DNA from: an uncultured Clostridia bacterium | GTDB lineage: Bacteria > Bacillota > Clostridia > TANB77 > CAG-508 | Reading direction: 5' to 3' | Length of the DNA: 64,000 nt | Assembly: GCA_934149275.1 (NCBI GenBank) | Contig: CAKPEG010000003.1 | Location: 1 to 64,000, forward strand | Shown: positions 17,601 to 24,371 of the stretch, one piece after another | Numbering within the stretch: position 1 is the stretch's first letter | Layout of the letters: each line of letters opens with the position of its first letter | Position numbers and translations under genes: made by a program | The notes under the pieces: model-generated | Told to the model about the DNA's origin: nothing | The model's database searches: none | The model's input: the letters and a program-made list of their open reading frames with translations, nothing else

Positions 17601-18121
17601 ATGGACATATGGAACAAGTTGGATATGATATGTATTGTAAACTACTAGATCAAGTTGTAAAAGAAATGAAAGGTATACAAGTAGAAGAAGAGATAGATGT
17701 TCAGTTAGATTTAGAAGTATCAAGCTATATACCAGATGAATTCATAGAAGATTCAAATCAAAAAATAGAAATTTATCAAGAAATAGCACTATGCAAAAAC
17801 GAAGATGAAATAAAAGACATAACAGATTCAATAATAGATAGATACGGAAATATGCCAAAAGAAATTGAAAAATTATTAGATATTGCAAGAATAAGAAATG
17901 CATGTAGAGCAAAGAATATAATAAAGGTAGCACAAAAATCAGATAAAGTAATATTCTATTTTGATGAAAAAGCATTTGACTTCTCAGTTGTAGATAAACT
18001 ATTGAAGAAATATGGAATGAGGATAAAATTCTCACCAGCAAAAAATCCATATGTAACATATAAATTGAAAAATATTAATGATATACTTAAAGAAATAAAA
18101 GAATTTTTACAAGACGTTTAA
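14666..18121 (+). CDS. mfd: Transcription-repair coupling factor Mfd
   Basis: This 1151-residue protein matches full-length Mfd. The UvrB-like N-terminal module includes GQFSIRGGIVDI; the RNA polymerase interaction domain begins at about 490 (GDYVVHKTHGIGEYIG); the RecG-like translocase has Walker A GDVGYGKTEVA (about 642), the DEEH box (about 742), TATPIPRT (about 771) and QIRGRVGR (about 913). The C-terminal regulatory domain follows. Mfd removes RNA polymerase stalled at lesions and recruits UvrA. It starts behind AAAGGAG and is followed 26 bp later by a methyltransferase gene. Confidence 0.97.
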   Translation: MNSLVKVVPNVKKYKTYLEDVKNKINPMMISGLTDSGKVHLAYSTCFYAERPICIVTYNELQAKKIIKDLAYFEDSVEYFPKKEILAYDYLTESKDSLFERIEVLNNIINKKAKVIVTTIEAVMQPMIAKETLYKNLLNLKVGQELNLDKLKETLINLGYERYDVIEGKGQFSIRGGIVDIAVNSKSGVRIELWGDEIDSIRKFNILTQRSTDMLEETSIYPAFEYVLENSIEKVCKKIEESKYAGVLNDIAEEDIEQIKSGDYISKIDKYFTFFYNKQESILDYLDKDCIVFLDEISKIKARSENIIKDNETILKGLVEKRKIPIQILEQTMDYIKIIDKTKEKQTIYLENKEIGFTDVQSMHAKRNGYSFSYREVNFFRSSMDLLFEELQKANKKSKQTVVLCGNYDNAKKLSKLLEEKNIKYTLDENLTTEIVPGVTFLTSGTISTGFESYDLNLLVISASELFVSREKKRTRLSQSFKEGETVIFSDLKIGDYVVHKTHGIGEYIGVNTIKADGVTKDYIKVKYKDNDILYVPISSLDNIRKYIGAEKGAPKINRLGSKDWEKTKARVKNNLREVARELIELYAKRQHSKGYSFSKDTIWQKEFEDSFPYVETEDQLRCIEEVKKDMESEKPMDRLLCGDVGYGKTEVAIRAAFKACMDQKQVAYLVPTTVLAQQQYESFKERMEKFPIRVDVLNRFRTPKEQKQILEKLEKGELDVVIGTHRILSKDVKFKNLGFLIIDEEHRFGVKDKEKIKEIKTNVDVLTMTATPIPRTLHMSILGIRDMSVIYEPPQNRKPVQTYVLEYDDEIVREAITKELEHDGQVFYLFNNVEGIEAKANKIQALVPEAKIGVAHGQMSGRELEEIMQDFIDKKINVLVCTTILESGIDIPNANSIIVENADRLGLAQLYQIRGRVGRSEKQGYAYIMYKKDKLLSEVADKRLKAIKEFTEFGSGFKIAMRDLEIRGAGSILGEMQHGHMEQVGYDMYCKLLDQVVKEMKGIQVEEEIDVQLDLEVSSYIPDEFIEDSNQKIEIYQEIALCKNEDEIKDITDSIIDRYGNMPKEIEKLLDIARIRNACRAKNIIKVAQKSDKVIFYFDEKAFDFSVVDKLLKKYGMRIKFSPAKNPYVTYKLKNINDILKEIKEFLQDV

Positions 18122-18147
18122 TACATAAAAAGTGAAAGGAAATTGCT

Positions 18148-18933
18148 ATGGTAATAACAAGTAAAGATAATGAAACAATAAAAAAATTAAAAAAGCTAAA
18201 AGAGAAAAAATACAGAGACCAAGAAAACTGCTATATAATTGAAGGCGTTAAATTAATTAAAGAAGCTATTCAAGAAAATGCCAAAATAAAACTAATAATT
18301 ATATGTGATGACTGTAAGCAAGAAAATGACTTAGAAAGCGAAATAAAGTACGAAATAGCTAAATATGAATGTATATCTGTAAGTGAAAAAATATTTTTAA
18401 GCTTAACTAACGTAGTAAATCCTCAAGGAATTTTAGCTGTAATAGAAAGAAAAAAGCAAGATGAAAAAATAGATTATAATGAAGATTTATATTTGGTTTT
18501 AGACGATATACAAGATCCAGGAAATATGGGAACAATATTAAGAACTGCAGATAGTCTAAACATGAAACAAATAATAGTTTCAAAAGATTGCGCAGATGCA
18601 TATAATCCTAAAGTTGTAAGATCAACAATGGGAGCAATTTTTAGAATAAACATAATAGAAAGTGACAATCTAGTAAAAACAATAAAAGAAATGAAAAAAC
18701 ATAAAATAAAAGTAATGGCAACAAGTTTAGAAACAAGCAAATCGATGTATGATATAAGCTACGAAAAAACTGCAATTGTAATAGGAAATGAAGCAAATGG
18801 AGTAGAAAAAGAAATTTTAGAATTAGCAGATGAAAAAATAAAAATACCTATGCCAGGAAAAACAGAAAGCTTAAATGCTTCAGTTGCAACAGCTGTAATA
18901 TTATATGAAGCAATGAGAAATAAATTAAAATAA
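18148..18933 (+). CDS. TrmH/SpoU-family RNA 2'-O-ribose methyltransferase
   Basis: A 261-residue SPOUT methyltransferase. An N-terminal L30e-like substrate-binding domain (residues 1-105) is followed by the three SpoU motifs: DIQDPGNMGTILRTAD (about 122), IGNEANGV (about 212) and IPMPGKTESLNASVA (about 230), which form the SAM-binding trefoil knot. These enzymes methylate rRNA or tRNA; the RlmB-like subgroup is likeliest but not certain. It lies in the mfd operon. Confidence 0.9.
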   Translation: MVITSKDNETIKKLKKLKEKKYRDQENCYIIEGVKLIKEAIQENAKIKLIIICDDCKQENDLESEIKYEIAKYECISVSEKIFLSLTNVVNPQGILAVIERKKQDEKIDYNEDLYLVLDDIQDPGNMGTILRTADSLNMKQIIVSKDCADAYNPKVVRSTMGAIFRINIIESDNLVKTIKEMKKHKIKVMATSLETSKSMYDISYEKTAIVIGNEANGVEKEILELADEKIKIPMPGKTESLNASVATAVILYEAMRNKLK

Positions 18934-18965
18934 AAAGTGCAAATGTTATAATAGTTCGCTTATAC
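18934..18965 (+). repeat. Partial copy of the intergenic repeat family
   Basis: GTGCAAATGTTATAATAGTT followed by CGCTTATAC resembles the 3' end of copy 3 (GTGCAAAAGCTATAAATAGT then CCGCTTTTG). Only this end is present. Confidence 0.45.
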
Positions 18966-18976
18966 TAATTATAGAA

Positions 18977-19104
18977 AAAGAAAATATTAAATTGATTTTT
19001 TCATTCCTTGCTAAAATATTTTCCAACCTACTAAACTTCGTTTAGAAGGTTAGGGAAAAACTTTCAAACTGCGCGTCACTCAAAAATCAATTTAATATTT
19101 TCTT
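18977..19104. repeat. 128-bp nested palindromic element
   Basis: GAAAATATTAAATTGATTTT (18980-18999) is repeated in inverted form at 19083-19102, with further pairing on both sides. Inside is a second hairpin, AACCTACTAAACTT against GTTTAGAAGGTT (about 19024-19052), then a GCGCGTCACTC segment. There is no coding frame and no T tract. It looks like a small palindromic mobile element or a structured RNA. Confidence 0.6.
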
Positions 19105-19182
19105 ATTTTGTTCTTAAAATTAATAATTATAGTTTAAAATAAAAAATTAAAGTTATGCTCAATTTTTTATATAACAACATTT

Positions 19183-19725
19183 CTATTCAGTAAGTATTTC
19201 CAATATTTTAGGATAAATATCTGCAGCTTTATTATTCCAATTATCTACAATTGCTTTAGCCTGTTCCTTTGAACCTGCAAAAGTTTGAATTTCAAAAACA
19301 ATATTATTATTTTCAACAATCTTGCATTTTACTGTAAAATGATTTTCATCAATTGGAGTATAATCAGAAGAAATTGAAAATTTATCTTCAATATCATCAA
19401 GACTTTCTTTCAAATTATTATCAACTTGTAAAGTTAAAATTCCAGGAATCATATCAGCAGTAAGTTCTATCGTACGTTTCCCCTCTGGAGTAATATTATA
19501 TAAAATTTCATCATCTTTTTTATAAGAAATTACATATTTATTTTCAATCAAATCAAGTAAAAATTGTTGAAAATAAAAATAATTTAGTTCAGTAATAGAA
19601 GTAACTAGTTCTAAAAGAGCTTTTTGATTAATAGGCTTTCCAATTTTATTTAAAATATATAAAACAAGTAATTTATGTTCAGCCAAGCTTGAACTATCCT
19701 CAGTAAGTTTCATAAAGTAAATCAC
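19183..19725 (-). CDS. DUF4364 family protein, winged-helix-like
   Basis: A protein of about 176-180 residues with an N-terminal winged-helix-like region (LLVLYILNKIGKPINQKALL, then YFYFQQFLLDLIENKYV and a YNITPEGKRTIEL wing) and a C-terminal alpha/beta domain, as in DUF4364 proteins of clostridia. The start is uncertain: GTG at 19725 is too close to the AAAGGA site and ATG at 19713 is rather far; ATG at 19713 removes only four residues. It is monocistronic. Confidence 0.8.
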   Translation of the reverse strand: MIYFMKLTEDSSSLAEHKLLVLYILNKIGKPINQKALLELVTSITELNYFYFQQFLLDLIENKYVISYKKDDEILYNITPEGKRTIELTADMIPGILTLQVDNNLKESLDDIEDKFSISSDYTPIDENHFTVKCKIVENNNIVFEIQTFAGSKEQAKAIVDNWNNKAADIYPKILEILTE

Positions 19726-19920
19726 AATCCTTTCATAATTAGCATAACAATTATCGTAATTATAACACAGAAATTTACAAAAGAATAGAAAAAAATAAAG
19801 AAAACTTAATTTAAAGAAAAAAATGTCGAAATGGCACGATGAAAAAAGCTTTACAAAACGATGAAAACGTATTAATATAAAAACATAAATTGCAATTTAA
19901 AATTTCAATTCAAAAAATTC

Positions 19921-19945
19921 CAAAAAGAAAAAGGGGCAAAGCCCC
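19921..19945 (-). terminator. Terminator of the SH3-like exported protein gene
   Basis: On the minus strand GGGGC, loop TTT, GCCCC (19945-19933) followed by TTTTTCTTTTTG. A compact, GC-rich stem in an AT-rich background. The rest of the gap 19726-19963 shows no gene. Confidence 0.8.
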
Positions 19946-19963
19946 TATTCCGAGTAGCATTTT

Positions 19964-20797
19964 TTAATCATATGCACGTTCAATCTGTGCTTCAAATTCG
20001 TCAGATATATAAGAATACCCAAAATTTGAATCAGAATTATATTTATATGCCATGATGGATAAATTCTCATCAAACACGCTTGCATTACGTGAAGATGAAT
20101 TAATTGTTACCCAATAATTATAAGAATCATCGGGAGTGGATGAATCAGTTACGGACAAAATACAATTTTGTAAATCATATTTTTTTAGATTTAGATTAAT
20201 GTTGTTAGATGTTATTCTGAAAACCTGTGGCAGGATGTTGTAAGTGGCAGTTGAGTACATTTCATTTGATGTATATACTTCATAAGCAGTATCATCAAAT
20301 GTCGTGATATACCCATATGGAATGTGCTGTTCATCACAGAAATTAATAATTTCTGACATTTTATCAGAATCTGTGTCCACATATACTCCAATTAATGAAT
20401 TTTCATCTAATAATGAAACAAGTCTGTCTATAAAAGTGCTTAAAGAAGCATCCTTATAAGTAGACAAAACAATGGGCTTGCCAAGGGTGTCTACAGACTG
20501 ATCTGGAAAGCTATACCAAGCCACATATTTTTCCTCAACAAATCCAACGATTTTTTTATTGGTCTTTGGATCTGTATATCTCACCTTATCCATACCATCA
20601 TCAGTATAGTAGGTTAGACTATAAACTTTGGAACCAGTTTTTAAAGTACAAATGACTTCATTTTTTTCTGGAGTAGAATACAACTTGGTGCTTTGAGTAG
20701 TGAATTCTAAATCACCAGTTGCTTCATAGTTGACAACATAAACGCCAGCAACTAAAAAAATGATAATTAAGCTGATAATTTTCAAGAAATCCCGCAT
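19964..20797 (-). CDS. Membrane-anchored protein with N-terminal SH3-like domain
   Basis: A 277-residue protein with a signal-anchor helix at residues 5-24, then an SH3b-like stretch (TKLYSTPEKNEVICTLKTGS, then VYSL and KIVGFVEEKYVAWY, about 37-94). The remaining 180 residues form an unrecognised alpha/beta domain (IGVYVDTDSD, IPYGYITTFDD, VTDSSTPDDSYNYWV). It is probably exposed on the cell surface. The start has an ideal AAGGAGG. Base composition is visibly less AT-rich than the neighbours, which may point to transfer. Confidence 0.7.
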   Translation of the reverse strand: MRDFLKIISLIIIFLVAGVYVVNYEATGDLEFTTQSTKLYSTPEKNEVICTLKTGSKVYSLTYYTDDGMDKVRYTDPKTNKKIVGFVEEKYVAWYSFPDQSVDTLGKPIVLSTYKDASLSTFIDRLVSLLDENSLIGVYVDTDSDKMSEIINFCDEQHIPYGYITTFDDTAYEVYTSNEMYSTATYNILPQVFRITSNNINLNLKKYDLQNCILSVTDSSTPDDSYNYWVTINSSSRNASVFDENLSIMAYKYNSDSNFGYSYISDEFEAQIERAYD

Positions 20798-20853
20798 GAA
20801 AGCAATTACCTCCTTTTCTTATTTGCTACTCTAATAATAAATCCATCAAATAT

Positions 20854-20882
20854 AGTATAACAGAAAAATCATTAAAAATAAA
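20854..20882 (-). promoter_or_regulatory. Predicted extended -10 promoter for the SH3-like gene
   Basis: On the minus strand TGTTATACT (extended TG, then TATACT at 20859-20854) with only a weak -35 (TTTATT). It lies in the divergent gap shared with the sortase gene. Confidence 0.4.
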
Positions 20883-20902
20883 TGAAAAAGAGGAGAAAAA
20901 AG

Positions 20903-21412
20903 TTGAAAAATCAAGCAATTTTAGGATTTACTATCATTTTAATGACAATTACACAAATATTTTGTCCATTAGCATTTAATTTGAGTCAAAACAACTTTCA
21001 AATATACAAAACAAAATTAAATAAAAAAGAAGAACAGATTTGGAAAATTGAAATACCAAAAATAAATTTAAATGCAGAAATAAAAGATGGTGTAGACCAA
21101 GAAAATTTAAATAAATATGTAGGTCATTTCGAAGAAAGTGGATATATTAGTGGAAATATATGCTTAGCAGCCCATAACAGAGGATATAAAGTAAATTATT
21201 TTCAGAATTTAAAAAACTTAGAAATAGGAGATAAAATTATATATCAATATAAAAATATGAAATTAGTATATATAGTAAAAGTAATAAAAATAATCCAAGA
21301 CACAGATATAGATGTAATCAAACCAACTAAAGAAAATAAAATAACATTAATAACCTGCGTTGAAAATAAACCAGAATTAAGAAGATGTATACAAGGAATA
21401 TTAAAAATATGA
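20903..21412 (+). CDS. Sortase (transpeptidase), probably class D-like
   Basis: A sortase of 169 residues if translation starts at TTG 20903, which has AGAGGAG seven bases upstream. An in-frame ATG at 20882 gives seven more residues but has no ribosome site. An N-terminal membrane anchor (about 5-26) precedes the catalytic domain with His in AAHNRGY (about 91), Cys in TLITC (about 152) and Arg in ELRR (about 160). Sortases cleave LPxTG-type signals and join proteins to the wall or to pili. The neighbouring gene encodes a protein ending in LPVTG. Confidence 0.85.
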   Translation: MKNQAILGFTIILMTITQIFCPLAFNLSQNNFQIYKTKLNKKEEQIWKIEIPKINLNAEIKDGVDQENLNKYVGHFEESGYISGNICLAAHNRGYKVNYFQNLKNLEIGDKIIYQYKNMKLVYIVKVIKIIQDTDIDVIKPTKENKITLITCVENKPELRRCIQGILKI

Positions 21413-21454
21413 AAGGAGAAATTCGTATAATTTTGAAATATACGAGAAAAGAAA

Positions 21455-22690
21455 ATGAAATTAATAAAGATAGTAGGAATATTAACAATAATTTTAGTAT
21501 TAGCAACAAGCATAGCAAATGCTACATTCACTATTAGTGAAACACAATTATATTCTAAAGGTAAATGCAAACCATTACTAAAAGTAGCAAGCAATGGAGG
21601 AGAAATAACAGTAACAAAGGTATTTTATAAAAACAACGGAAAAGAATATCCAGCATATTGCGTAAATAAAGAATTAGGTGGAGTAGGTGAATATGGAAGT
21701 TATTCAGTAACAATAAATGAAGCAGTTAGCAATCCACAAGTATGGAGAGCAATAACAAATGGATATCCATATAAATCATTAGAAAGCTTGGGAGTTTTAG
21801 ATGAAGACGAAGCTTATGCAGCAACGAAACAAGCAGTATACTGCGTACTTTATGGATATGATTTATCTAGATATTCACCAATAGGAGAAGCAGGCGAAAG
21901 AACTCTAAATGCAATTAAAAAAATTGTAGACATTGCAAGAAACACAAGAGATACAAAGCCAAGTAATCAGATAAAAATTATAGAAAATGAAGATTGGAAA
22001 ATAGATGAAAAAAATAAAACATATATAACAAAAACATTAGAAATCAAAACAGAATGTTCAGTACAAAAATATATTATATCTTTAGAAGATACAAAAGAAA
22101 ATCAAATAAAAATTACGGATATGAACGATAATGAAATCAAAGAAACAAAAGAGAATAAATTTAAAATTAAAATGCCAATAAATTTATTAGAAAAAGATGG
22201 AACAATAGGAATTAAAGTACAAGCCAATTTAGAAACAAAGCCAGTATTATATGGAAACTCAAATAATAGTACATATCAAAATTATGCATTAGCAGGCGAA
22301 ATATATGAAGGCGGAGAAGGAGAGATAAAAGTGAATTATAATAAAAATACAAACAGATTAAAAATTATAAAAAAAGATGACAATGATGGAAAAGCATTAG
22401 AAGGTGTGGAGTTCAACATCATAGATGCAAATGGAGAAATAAAATATAGTAAAGTAAAAACAAATGAAAAAGGTGAAATAATAATAGATGGAATTTTACC
22501 AGGAAAATATTTTATAGAAGAAGTATCAACAAAACAAGGATATATAAAATTAAATAATAAAGTAGAATTTGATATAGATTTAAATGAAGAAGTTGAAGTA
22601 ACAATTACAAACAAAAAAGAAAAAGAAGAACCTAAAAAAGAAAAAACGTATACAGAAAAAAATTATAAATTGCCTGTAACAGGAATGTAG
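21455..22690 (+). CDS. Thioester-domain/Cna-B surface protein ending at LPVTG
   Basis: A 411-residue exported protein. Residues 1-23 form a signal peptide. Residues 60-150 resemble a thioester adhesin domain (TIE/TQXA-like), with candidate crosslinking Cys69 (YCVN) and Gln126 (TKQAVYC). Residues 300-388 form a Cna-B/SpaA-like fold (LKIIKKDDNDGKALEGVEF..). The protein ends KLPVTGM: the sortase motif is there, but the hydrophobic helix and basic tail that normally follow are missing. No other frame downstream restores one. It is the probable partner of the upstream sortase. Confidence 0.85.
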   Translation: MKLIKIVGILTIILVLATSIANATFTISETQLYSKGKCKPLLKVASNGGEITVTKVFYKNNGKEYPAYCVNKELGGVGEYGSYSVTINEAVSNPQVWRAITNGYPYKSLESLGVLDEDEAYAATKQAVYCVLYGYDLSRYSPIGEAGERTLNAIKKIVDIARNTRDTKPSNQIKIIENEDWKIDEKNKTYITKTLEIKTECSVQKYIISLEDTKENQIKITDMNDNEIKETKENKFKIKMPINLLEKDGTIGIKVQANLETKPVLYGNSNNSTYQNYALAGEIYEGGEGEIKVNYNKNTNRLKIIKKDDNDGKALEGVEFNIIDANGEIKYSKVKTNEKGEIIIDGILPGKYFIEEVSTKQGYIKLNNKVEFDIDLNEEVEVTITNKKEKEEPKKEKTYTEKNYKLPVTGM

Positions 22691-22736
22691 AAAAAGGCCA
22701 AATTGAACTTATTACAAATTTTAAAGTTCACATATT

Positions 22737-22825
22737 TGAGCGTGCATAAATTCGAAAGGTAAAATTCTGTACATTATTAATTTTATATTATGAGAAGTTC
22801 AAAGAACTTTCTGTAATATAAAAAT
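22737..22825 (-). repeat. Intergenic repeat family, diverged copy 4 (inverted)
   Basis: GAGCGTGCATAAATTCGAAA, TAAAATTCTGTACATTATTA, TATTATGAGAAGTTC and GAACTTTCTGTAATATAAAA follow the reverse complement of copy 2 in order, with scattered changes. It starts about 45 bp after the truncated sortase substrate gene. Confidence 0.55.
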
Positions 22826-22870
22826 GAGGAGGACCCCCATACGGTAAAATTATCTACCGATGAGAGTCCT
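22826..22870 (-). terminator. Probable terminator of the GC-richer small gene
   Basis: On the minus strand AGGAC (22870-22866) pairs with GTCCT (22834-22830), with inner CAT/ATG and CGGTA/TACCG pairs, then CCTCATTTTTAT. Stem is imperfect. Confidence 0.45.
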
Positions 22871-22908
22871 AAAACTGCTGTGACAACAATCGGAAAACTT
22901 AACTGAAC

Positions 22909-23208
22909 TTAAGCAGTAACTGCCTGGCGAAGCAATTTCTGATACTCAGCCTCCAATTCCTCTGGATTAACATGCAAAATTACTTTATTTGCATATATTC
23001 GCGCCTGCTCTGTAGTCATTCCTTCTGCTAAACCAGCATCGTATAACCATTTACGCGGTGCATCCAAAGTATTGAGGTCTTCTCCGTAACACGGATATGT
23101 GAAATCCCCGCTTTTTGTAGTAGAACAGCGCTGCTTTCTAATCAGCTCGTCCGCTGCAAGTTTCCGAAAGTGTTTCTCCTGTGAGTAACTAAGTCCTGTC
23201 TTTGTCAT
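22909..23208 (-). CDS. Small GC-richer protein of unknown function
   Basis: I place the start at 23208 (MTKTGLSYSQEKHFRKLAAD), behind a strong AAGGAGGATG and downstream of a near-consensus promoter; a longer frame to 23298 would start upstream of that promoter. The product is 99 residues, soluble, with Arg/Glu-rich helices and two cysteines (RKQRCSTT, TYPCYGED). I do not recognise it. Codon use and base composition are clearly GC-richer than all surrounding genes, and it has its own promoter and terminator, so it looks recently acquired. Confidence 0.7.
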   Translation of the reverse strand: MTKTGLSYSQEKHFRKLAADELIRKQRCSTTKSGDFTYPCYGEDLNTLDAPRKWLYDAGLAEGMTTEQARIYANKVILHVNPEELEAEYQKLLRQAVTA

Positions 23209-23253
23209 AATGACATCCTCCTTTTTGATAAAACAATTTCTTGCTACATTATT

Positions 23254-23282
23254 ATTATAGCACAAATAAAAAAATACGTCAA
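23254..23282 (-). promoter_or_regulatory. Near-consensus promoter of the GC-richer small gene
   Basis: On the minus strand TTGACG (23282-23277), exactly 17 bp, TATAAT (23259-23254). It is among the best sigma-A promoters in the window. Confidence 0.8.
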
Positions 23283-23430
23283 CATTATGTAAATTCAAGT
23301 ACGGATGTTGATATCAATACAGAAGTTTATCATATCTCGGCCACTCGTATTGAAAAAATTAGGATGTGAACATTAATATTGATGTATTTTTATTTGTATT
23401 AAAATTTTTTATATAAATAATGGTGAAACA

Positions 23431-24156
23431 CTAATTAATATTAAGAATTTTCTTTGCTCTTAAAATATCATCATTATTTGCTAGTCTAACATTTTCAAGA
23501 GGATATACTAGACCAAGCTCTTTCCATTTAAATTTACCTAAGTCATGATATGGAAGAAGTTCAACTTTTTCCACGTTAGAAAGAGTTGAAATAAAATCTT
23601 TTAAACGTAATAAATCATTTTCATCATCTGTATATCCAGGAACTAAAACTTGTCTAATCCAAACTGGAATAGAATGATCAGATAAATATCTAGCAAAAGC
23701 CAAGTTATTTTTATTAGATAAACCAGTTAAAACTTTAGCTTTTTCATCATCTATATGTTTAATATCAAGTAAAACTAAATCAGTATATTTCAAAAGTTCT
23801 TCAATAGAATCATTGATAGGTAAACTGCCAGCAGTATCAAGACATGTATGAATATTAATTTTATGCAATTCCTTAAATAAAGAAGTTACAAAATTAGCTT
23901 GAAGAAGCGGCTCCCCACCAGAAACAGTAACACCACCGCCAGATGAATTAATATAAGGAAGATATCTCTTAATTTCAGAAACTAAATCTTCAACTTTAGT
24001 TAAATTTCCCGCATTGACTTCCCAAGTATCTCTATTGTGACAATATAAACATTTTAAAGGACAACCTTGCATAAAAATTACAAATCTTATACCTGGACCA
24101 TCAACAGTTCCAAAAGTTTCAATTGAATGAACTTTACCTAAATTATTTTCCATCAT
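23431..24156 (-). CDS. pflA: Pyruvate formate-lyase activating enzyme
   Basis: A 241-residue radical SAM enzyme that generates the glycyl radical on PflB. The cluster motif is GCPLKCLYCH (Cys32, Cys36, Cys39), preceded by the family signature FGTVDGPGIRFVIFMQG and followed by SGGGVTVSGGEPLLQ. The length matches PflA. It lies divergently from pflB across a 215-bp control region, whereas many genomes have pflB-pflA in tandem. Confidence 0.95.
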   Translation of the reverse strand: MMENNLGKVHSIETFGTVDGPGIRFVIFMQGCPLKCLYCHNRDTWEVNAGNLTKVEDLVSEIKRYLPYINSSGGGVTVSGGEPLLQANFVTSLFKELHKINIHTCLDTAGSLPINDSIEELLKYTDLVLLDIKHIDDEKAKVLTGLSNKNNLAFARYLSDHSIPVWIRQVLVPGYTDDENDLLRLKDFISTLSNVEKVELLPYHDLGKFKWKELGLVYPLENVRLANNDDILRAKKILNIN

Positions 24157-24269
24157 ATATAAATTATAACCCTTTCAAATTGATTTTAACCAAAAATATT
24201 ATAGCATAATAAAAGAAAAAAACAATGTTAAATACTGCATGAAAATTGTTTGATTTTGTCATATTAATG

Positions 24270-24298
24270 TTGTATGAAAAAAATTTTTATGCTATACT
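24270..24298 (+). promoter_or_regulatory. Predicted promoter of pflB
   Basis: TTGTAT (24270-24275), 17-bp spacer, TATACT (24293-24298) with an extended TG. I see no convincing FNR or Rex palindrome, though anaerobic control would be expected. Confidence 0.6.
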
Positions 24299-24371
24299 TT
24301 CAATGACGTATAAAAGACTATCTTTTATGGTCAAAATATAGATATAGAATTCAAGAATGGAGGATAAATTT

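Noticed and set aside
23209..23298. N-terminal extension of the GC-richer small gene
   Set aside because: It would start upstream of a strong promoter and passes over the AAGGAGG site used by the shorter start.
23299..23430. CAATAC..GTATTG inverted repeat between the small gene and pflA
   Set aside because: Arms are only 6 bp and widely spaced, and they carry no other sign of function.
24160..24356. FNR or Rex operator between pflA and pflB
   Set aside because: No palindrome close enough to either consensus could be seen; only the promoter is listed.
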